A stretch of 12,326 nt of DNA, taken from NCBI GenBank assembly GCA_902490245.1, contig CABUDB010000022.1, forward strand, positions 1 to 12,326, written 5' to 3'. Positions within the stretch are counted from its first letter, which is position 1; each line of letters opens with the position of its first letter. The notes under the pieces are model-generated. The model was not told the origin of the DNA and ran no database searches. It was given only the letters and a program-made list of their open reading frames with translations. Shown here piece after piece: positions 5,425-12,326 of this stretch. A program made the translations under genes and the position numbers. The stretch comes from an uncultured Collinsella sp. (GTDB lineage Bacteria; Actinomycetota; Coriobacteriia; Coriobacteriales; Coriobacteriaceae).

Positions 5425-6912
5425 ATGAGCGAGAACGATTCCCAGCGTCCCCAGGATGTTGGCAATGCCGGCGAGACTCAGCAGCAGCCGCGCGTGCAGG
5501 TGGAGTCGACGCCTGCCGACGGCAACAACATTCCCTACGTGCAGGCCTACGATACGCAGACCGGCAAGCCGCTGGGCGGCCAACAGGTCGTGAACAAGCA
5601 CACGGTGGTCAAGACCAAGACCAAAAAGCTGCCGATCTTTATTACAGCGCTTGCCGGCTGCGCATGTGGTGCTCTGCTGGTCATTGCGCTCATTATGAGC
5701 GGTACGCTCGATATCGGTGGCGGCAAGAATGCCGTGACGGCGGGCGCTTCGGGTTCGTCGACGCAAAAGATCACGATCGACTCCGAGGACACCACGCTGG
5801 CCGAGGCCGTTTCTGCCAAGGCCCTGCCCTCCGTGGTTTCCATTACCGCCACTTCGAGCGGCAGCCAGAATGGCTCGCTTTCGCAGTCTGCCGACGAGTC
5901 GGACAACTCGGGCAGCGTCGGTTCGGGCGTTGTGCTCGATACCGAGGGCCATATCCTCACCAACAACCATGTGGTCGATGGCTATGACCAGTACGTGGTG
6001 ACCATGGACGACGGCACCACCTACGAGGCCGAGTTCGTGGGCAACGATGCCTCGAGCGACCTGGCCGTCATCAAGCTCAAGGACGCCGACGCCTCCAAGC
6101 TCACCCCGATCGAGATCGGCGATTCCTCCAAGCTCAACGTGGGCGAGTGGGTTATGGCGATCGGCTCGCCGTTCGGCAACGAGCAGTCTGTCTCCACGGG
6201 CATTGTGTCGGCGCTGTATCGCTCAACGGCCATGAGCTCTACCAACGGTAACACCATCTATGCCAACATGATCCAGACCGATGCCGCCATCAACCCGGGC
6301 AACTCCGGCGGTGCGCTCGTCAACGACAACGGTGAGCTTGTGGGTATCAACTCGCTTATCGAGAGCTACTCGGGCTCCAGCTCGGGCGTGGGTTTTGCCA
6401 TTCCGGTTAACTACGCCAAGAACATTGCCGACCAGATCATCGACGGTAAGACGCCGGTGCATCCGTACATGGGCGCTACGCTTTCGAGCGTCAATGCGCT
6501 TAACGCCCGCACCAACAAGTTGAGCACCGATAGCGGCGCGTATGTGGCGAGCGTCGTTGAGGATGGTCCTGCCGCCAAGGCCGGCATTCAGGAGGGCGAC
6601 GTCATCACCAAGCTGGGCGACGATGAGATTTCGAGCGCCGACGGCCTGATCATCGCGCTGCGCAGCCACGAGGTGGGCGAGAAGGTCGAGATCACGCTCA
6701 TGCGCGGCAAGGAAGAGAAGAAGGTCACCGTCGAGCTGGGCTCCGACGAGGAGCTGCAGAACCAGCAGCAGAACGACAGCGCAACCGACACTGGCAACGG
6801 CGGTATTACCGATGAGCAGCTGCGCCAGTACCTGGAGGAGCTGCTCGGCCAGCAGGGCCAGGGCCAGGGCTACGGCCAGGGCTACGGCCAGGGCTACGGT
6901 CAGGGTTACTAA
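5425..6912 (+). CDS. htrA: Membrane-anchored HtrA/DegP-type serine protease with PDZ domain
   Basis: An envelope protease of the S1C family, usually involved in quality control of exported proteins. The 495-residue product has a hydrophilic N-terminal cytoplasmic segment of about 68 residues, one transmembrane anchor (about 69-92), a trypsin-like domain and one PDZ domain (about 348-437). The catalytic triad is visible: H182 in TNNHVV, D212 in SSDLAVI and S294 in GNSGGAL. The C-terminus (about 441-495) is Gln-, Asp- and Gly-rich and ends in four tandem Gly-Gln-Gly-Tyr units. The ATG at 5425 has GAAAGGA nine bases upstream; an in-frame ATG at 5359 lies in front of the leader hairpin and adds residues unlike the family. 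A terminator follows the gene. Confidence 0.93.
   Translation: MSENDSQRPQDVGNAGETQQQPRVQVESTPADGNNIPYVQAYDTQTGKPLGGQQVVNKHTVVKTKTKKLPIFITALAGCACGALLVIALIMSGTLDIGGGKNAVTAGASGSSTQKITIDSEDTTLAEAVSAKALPSVVSITATSSGSQNGSLSQSADESDNSGSVGSGVVLDTEGHILTNNHVVDGYDQYVVTMDDGTTYEAEFVGNDASSDLAVIKLKDADASKLTPIEIGDSSKLNVGEWVMAIGSPFGNEQSVSTGIVSALYRSTAMSSTNGNTIYANMIQTDAAINPGNSGGALVNDNGELVGINSLIESYSGSSSGVGFAIPVNYAKNIADQIIDGKTPVHPYMGATLSSVNALNARTNKLSTDSGAYVASVVEDGPAAKAGIQEGDVITKLGDDEISSADGLIIALRSHEVGEKVEITLMRGKEEKKVTVELGSDEELQNQQQNDSATDTGNGGITDEQLRQYLEELLGQQGQGQGYGQGYGQGYGQGY
6862..6909 (+). repeat. 12-bp tandem repeat encoding the Gly-Gln-Gly-Tyr tail
   Basis: Four consecutive 12-base units, GGCCAGGGCTAC at 6862, 6874 and 6886 and a variant GGTCAGGGTTAC at 6898, run up to the stop codon of the protease gene. 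The first three are identical. Unit number could vary by slippage without shifting the frame. Confidence 0.9.
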
Positions 6913-6938
6913 CGAGCCACTCCACACATATCGAAGCC

Positions 6939-6979
6939 AGAGGGGGCTGTCCCGCCAACGCGGGACAGCCCCCTCTTTT
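6939..6979 (+). terminator. Strong Rho-independent terminator after htrA
   Basis: A perfect 17-bp stem (6939-6955 with 6960-6976) closes on the tetraloop CAAC and is followed by a T-run (6976-6979). It begins 26 bases after the protease stop codon. Confidence 0.92.
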
Positions 6980-6984
6980 CGCGA

Positions 6985-7015
6985 TGATCCCTTGGGGACG
7001 GAGGAAAACGGATCA
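6985..7015. repeat. Possible REP-like palindromic element
   Basis: TGATCC at 6985-6990 and GGATCA at 7010-7015 flank CTTGGGGACGGAGGAAAAC. I recall strings like GGGGACGGAGGAAAA as dispersed palindromic repeats in gut Coriobacteriia genomes, but only one copy is in this window. The stem is only 6 bp, so the call rests mainly on recall. Confidence 0.3.
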
Positions 7016-7050
7016 CTTGTGGCTGGCAAGAGGCTTGGTTCGGAATGGCC

Positions 7051-9590
<2,540 letters not shown>

Positions 9591-9609
9591 CGCATCGATA
9601 GCCAAATTG

Positions 9610-9653
9610 AAGAACCGCCCGGAAAGCATGATGCCTTCCGGGCGGTTCTTATC
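9610..9653 (+). terminator. Terminator after ligA
   Basis: A 15-bp perfect stem (9610-9624 with 9636-9650) encloses an 11-base loop with its own small GCAT/ATGC pairing. The right arm ends in TTCTT, followed by ATCT. It may also act on the opposite strand for the convergent MATE transcript, where CAATTTGGC follows the hairpin. Confidence 0.8.
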
Positions 9654-9746
9654 TGAACGGGGCAACGGGCACCGTGATCTGCGTCACGTAGGTTGCTGGG
9701 TCGTCGCTGATGATGTCGTCGATCAGGGCGATCTCGCGTTGCCCCG
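9649..9746 (-). pseudogene. Probable C-terminal remnant of an effector-binding (MerR/GyrI-type) regulator
   Basis: Directly after the MATE stop, in another minus-strand frame, about 32 codons read like the end of a real protein. The stretch starts REIALIDD, ends TYVTQITVPVAPFR and closes with TAA at 9651-9649. A Y-x-T-x-I-x-V-P-V ending is typical of GyrI-like effector-binding domains carried by many MerR-family regulators. There is no start codon or ribosome site, and a TGA lies upstream at 9765-9763. The rest of the gene is missing. The MATE promoter has MerR architecture, which suits loss of a linked regulator. The stretch is short, so the family call is tentative. Confidence 0.45.
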
Positions 9747-11093
9747 CTACGCCACCAACCTGTCAAAAGCTCCGCGCCGGTTGAGTACGGTAAACGCGAC
9801 AACGCAAATGACCGCCGACAGAATTGACCCGCACGGCGAAGCGATACCCATGGGAAACAGCGTGTCGGAATAGGCGTTCGACAGCAGCCAGGCGCCGGGC
9901 ACGCGAATGAGCGCCACGGCCAGCACGTTGTGCGCAAAGCCGATGTAGCTCTTGCCGTATGCAGCGAAAAAGCCGCTAAAGCAAATGTGGATGCCGGCAA
10001 AAATCGCGTCGAAAATGTAGCTGCGCATGTAGCCGGTGCCGGCCGCGACCACTGCGACGTCCTTAGCAAAAAAGCCGAGAAACGCCGGCGCCACTAGCCA
10101 CATCAGCACCGTGATTAGGCAGCCGTACACCACCGAGATGGTCATGGCGTCCTTGAGTACCTGACGTGCGCGGTCGCCCTTGCCCGCGCCGGCGTTTTGC
10201 GCCGTGAGTGCGCTGACGGTGGCGCCCATGGAACTCGGCACGATAAACAAAAAGCTGATCATCTTCTCGACTAGGCCCACGGCGGCGGCGTCGACCAGGC
10301 CGCGGTGGTTGGCGATGACGGTGATGAACATAAATGCCACCTGGATGCAGCCGTCCTGCACGGCCACGGGCACGCCGATCTTAAGAATGCTGCCGAGCAC
10401 CTCGGGCTGGGGGCGCAGGTCGCTGCGCTTAACGTGGATGTTTGTGCGACGGCTCTTGAGCCACACGAGCGCGAGAGCCACGCTCGCCGTCTGCGCGATG
10501 ACTGTGCCGAGTGCCGCGCCTACGGGGCCGAGCCCCATGTGGCCGATAAACAGAAAGTCGAGCGCGATGTTGATGATGCATGCCACGCCAATCACGTACA
10601 TGGGCGAGCGCGAATCGCCTAGGCCGCGAAAGATGGCCGAGAGGATGTTGTACGCGGCGATAAAGGGAATGCCCATAAAGCAGATACGCAGGTAGGCGGC
10701 GGTTCCTTCGACCGCTTCGGCCGGCGTGCCAATGAGTGCCACAATCTGCGGACACAGTGCGAGCAGGACAGCGGCCAGCACCACCGAGACACCCATAAAG
10801 AGCGTGATGGTGTTGCCGATGGCGGTCTCGGCGCGGTCAAACCGACGCGAACCCACGGCGTGGCCGACGATAACCGTCGTTCCCATGGCCAGGCCCACGA
10901 GCGTTACGGTAATGATATAGAGCGTCTGCGCGCCATTGCCCACGGCGGTGATGCCGGCGGCGCCGCTAAACTGCCCCATCATGTACAGGTCGGCCATGCC
11001 GTAGAGCATCTGCAAAAAGTACGAGAGCATATAGGGCAGGGCAAAGACCGCGATGGTCTTGAGGACATTGCCGCGTGTGAGGTCGTGTTCCAT
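9747..11093 (-). CDS. MATE-family multidrug/toxin efflux transporter
   Basis: A cation-coupled exporter of the inner membrane. The 448-residue product has about twelve hydrophobic segments in two six-helix lobes. The N-lobe opens with LPYMLSYFLQMLYGMADLYM and continues AVGNGAQTLY; the C-lobe matching region runs from QVAFMFITVIANHRG to VSALTAQNAGAGK, the usual MATE landmarks. Length is normal. The ATG at 11093 has only a weak purine stretch (AGAAAG) about eight bases upstream. It is convergent with ligA and divergent from the ABC exporter. Its promoter has MerR-type geometry, so expression is probably induced by a drug or metabolite. The substrate cannot be told from sequence. Confidence 0.93.
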   Translation of the reverse strand: MEHDLTRGNVLKTIAVFALPYMLSYFLQMLYGMADLYMMGQFSGAAGITAVGNGAQTLYIITVTLVGLAMGTTVIVGHAVGSRRFDRAETAIGNTITLFMGVSVVLAAVLLALCPQIVALIGTPAEAVEGTAAYLRICFMGIPFIAAYNILSAIFRGLGDSRSPMYVIGVACIINIALDFLFIGHMGLGPVGAALGTVIAQTASVALALVWLKSRRTNIHVKRSDLRPQPEVLGSILKIGVPVAVQDGCIQVAFMFITVIANHRGLVDAAAVGLVEKMISFLFIVPSSMGATVSALTAQNAGAGKGDRARQVLKDAMTISVVYGCLITVLMWLVAPAFLGFFAKDVAVVAAGTGYMRSYIFDAIFAGIHICFSGFFAAYGKSYIGFAHNVLAVALIRVPGAWLLSNAYSDTLFPMGIASPCGSILSAVICVVAFTVLNRRGAFDRLVA

Positions 11094-11133
11094 GGGCGGG
11101 GCTTTCTGGCTGGGTTCGTTTTGCTACCAGTGT

Positions 11134-11164
11134 AGTGAAAACCCTACAACGATTGTAGAGTCAA
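11134..11164 (-). promoter_or_regulatory. MerR-type promoter and operator for the MATE gene
   Basis: On the minus strand a -35 TTGACT (11164-11159) and a -10 TTCACT (11139-11134) are separated by 19 bases. The spacer contains the palindrome CTACAATCGTTGTAG (11158-11144) with 6-bp perfect arms. An over-long 19-bp spacer filled by a palindrome is the signature of promoters activated by MerR-family proteins, which twist the DNA to realign the hexamers. The predicted start near 11127 gives a leader of about 33 bases. No intact MerR gene lies in the window. Confidence 0.7.
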
Positions 11165-11265
11165 GGTTTATGTTGGCAGCGGGGCGAAAAAAGTCGCGCT
11201 CGCGTTCATTTCCAATTGAATACAGAGATGCACCTTGCGAGCTTAGCGCCTGCACTAGCCTTGCA

Positions 11266-11277
11266 GAAATCGATTTC
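11266..11277. promoter_or_regulatory. CG-centred palindrome upstream of the ABC exporter promoter
   Basis: GAAATCGATTTC is a perfect 12-bp palindrome ending seven bases before the exporter -35. It shares GAAATCG-purine-TTT with the two operator-like sites at 1878-1902, so it may bind the same LacI-type protein or a paralogue. Confidence 0.45.
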
Positions 11278-11284
11278 GGAACAC

Positions 11285-11312
11285 TTGACACCGCCGCACG
11301 GCGCGCCATAAT
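11285..11312 (+). promoter_or_regulatory. Sigma-70-type promoter for the ABC exporter
   Basis: A consensus -35 TTGACA at 11285-11290 and -10 CATAAT at 11307-11312 (five of six) are separated by 16 bases. The GTG start is 41 bases downstream. Confidence 0.7.
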
Positions 11313-11353
11313 ACGTGGGTTTGCGAACAACGTTTGATGGGGGATGAACCTGC

Positions 11354-12326
11354 GTGCGCAATCTCAAGATTTTGTTTTCCTATCTGGGGGCATACCGCCG
11401 CGATGCCATGCTCGGCGTGCTCTTTGTGACGGCCGAGACGGCGCTCGAGCTGTTTATCCCGGTCATCATGGCAAATATCATCGATGTAGGCGTGCCCGCG
11501 GGCGACATCAACTACATGCTGTTGCAGGGCGCGTATATGCTGGTATGCGCCGCATGTTCGCTGCTGCTTGGCTTGGGCTATGCACGCACGTCCGCCCGCG
11601 TTGCCTCGGGGCTGGGCGCTAACCTGCGCGAGGCCGAGTATCGAAAGATCCAGACGCTCGCCTTTGGCAATCTGGATAACTACGACGCCAGCTCGCTCGT
11701 CACGCGCATGACCACCGATATCACTGTTATTCAAAACGCCATCGGCAACGGCTTTCGCCCCATGGTGCGCGGGCCGGTAAATCTGGTCATGGGCCTCGTC
11801 TACGCCTTTGCGCTCTCGCGCGAGCTCGCGGCGGTCTTTGCCGTCATTCTGCCGATGCTCGCCATCGTGCTCGGTATCATTACCGTGCGTGTGAGCCCGC
11901 TCTACCGCCAACTCCAGACCTCGATGGACCACCTCAACGGCGTGGTGCAAGAGGACCTTACCGCCGTGCGCGCCGTGAAGGCTTACGTGCGCGCCGAGCA
12001 CGAATGCGACAAGTTCGACACCGTCAATACCGAGCTCGCCGGCACGGCGACCAAGACCTTCGGTACCGCTGTGCTCAACCTGCCGGTGTTCCAACTCTCG
12101 ATGTACGTGGCTGCGCTCTCGATTCTGTGGATTGGCGGTCGCATGATCATCGAAGGTCGCTTGGGCGTGGGCTCGCTCACGGGCTTTATGAGCTACGTGC
12201 TGCTGATCATGAACTCGCTTATGATGATTTCCAACGTGTTTTTGCTGCTCACGCGCGCACTTGCCAGCGTGGAACCCGGACGGACTGCTGAAACATGGAG
12301 TGACTGGAAAAGTACGTATGATGACC
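11354..12326 (+). CDS. ABC exporter half-transporter, transmembrane domain; runs off window edge
   Basis: The 324 visible codons hold most of a type I (MsbA/LmrCD/BmrCD-like) exporter membrane domain. Hydrophobic segments lie near 19-41, 54-75, 138-154, 158-178, 240-261 and 274-299. The coupling-helix region is SSLVTRMTTDITVIQ (113-127), and HLNGVVQEDLTAVRAVKAY (193-211) is characteristic of these exporters. The start is GTG at 11354 with GGGGG ten bases upstream; an in-frame TGA at 11345-11347 excludes any earlier start. The ATP-binding domain would lie beyond the edge. Such genes usually come in pairs forming a heterodimer, so a second subunit is expected downstream. After ASVE (residue 307) the sequence stops looking like the family. 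Confidence 0.85.
   Translation, partial: MRNLKILFSYLGAYRRDAMLGVLFVTAETALELFIPVIMANIIDVGVPAGDINYMLLQGAYMLVCAACSLLLGLGYARTSARVASGLGANLREAEYRKIQTLAFGNLDNYDASSLVTRMTTDITVIQNAIGNGFRPMVRGPVNLVMGLVYAFALSRELAAVFAVILPMLAIVLGIITVRVSPLYRQLQTSMDHLNGVVQEDLTAVRAVKAYVRAEHECDKFDTVNTELAGTATKTFGTAVLNLPVFQLSMYVAALSILWIGGRMIIEGRLGVGSLTGFMSYVLLIMNSLMMISNVFLLLTRALASVEPGRTAETWSDWKSTYDD
12275..12326. other. Unexplained end of window, not matching the expected exporter sequence
   Basis: After codon 307 of the exporter, homologues normally continue with a helix like ERVNEVL leading to the ATPase domain. Here the frame stays open but reads PGRTAETWSDWKSTYDD, and the DNA becomes more AT-rich than the gene before it. 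This could be the edge of an insertion, a rearrangement or an assembly join. No terminal repeat or other signature can be confirmed in 52 bases. Confidence 0.35.

Noticed and set aside
5369..5428. 19-codon leader ORF whose TGA overlaps the HtrA ATG
   Set aside because: No ribosome site, lies across the hairpin, and the overlap can arise by chance.
11344..11622. ATG-started plus frame of 92 codons at the exporter start
   Set aside because: Out of frame with the exporter, whose true GTG start is at 11354 and gives the family sequence.
11255..12094. 279-codon minus-strand frame opposite the ABC exporter
   Set aside because: His/Arg/Glu-rich antisense shadow; the plus frame gives transmembrane segments and exporter motifs.
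12300..12326. Possible group II intron or insertion-sequence end at the right edge
   Set aside because: Too little sequence to confirm; the 5' GUGYG intron start and any terminal repeat are not recognisable.

Overview
The window is GC-rich (about 60 percent or more), densely coded DNA. It looks like a gut Coriobacteriia chromosome of Collinsella type. I infer that from codon use, gene families and an actinobacterial GlnR-like regulator, not from any search. There are eight protein genes with good support, two of them cut by the window edges, plus one probable gene remnant.

Left block (1-3030): a 2-keto-3-deoxygluconate (KDG) module. On the minus strand kdgK (738-1772) is followed by eda (483 to beyond base 1). 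Together they turn KDG into KDPG and then into pyruvate and glyceraldehyde-3-phosphate, the last steps of hexuronate or Entner-Doudoroff catabolism. A LacI-family regulator (2008-3030) is divergent from kdgK. The intergenic region holds a duplicated CG-centred operator-like sequence, a palindromic -10 readable in both directions, and an 18-bp inverted repeat in the kdgK leader. Three more inverted repeats lie between kdgK and eda.

Middle block (3031-5256): a type I glutamine synthetase homologue and, 50 bases downstream, an OmpR-type response regulator that resembles actinobacterial GlnR and has a degenerate receiver. By my alignment from memory, the synthetase homologue has lost several metal-binding and catalytic residues while keeping the fold and most substrate-binding arginines. 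A pseudo-synthetase paired with an orphan GlnR-like regulator is the most unusual system here. The pair ends at a strong terminator.

Right block (5257-12326): a membrane-anchored HtrA/DegP-type serine protease with a Gly-Gln-Gly-Tyr tail and a perfect terminator; a 203-bp MITE-like element with 29-bp perfect terminal inverted repeats; NAD-dependent DNA ligase ligA; a convergent MATE efflux gene; and a divergent ABC exporter half-transporter that runs off the right edge. The MATE gene has a MerR-type promoter (19-bp spacer filled by a palindrome). Just past its stop is what looks like the C-terminal remnant of an effector-binding regulator, so the pump may have lost its linked regulator. The ABC exporter promoter carries a CG-centred palindrome like the ones near the LacI gene. 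The last roughly 50 bases do not continue the expected exporter sequence and may mark an insertion or assembly junction.
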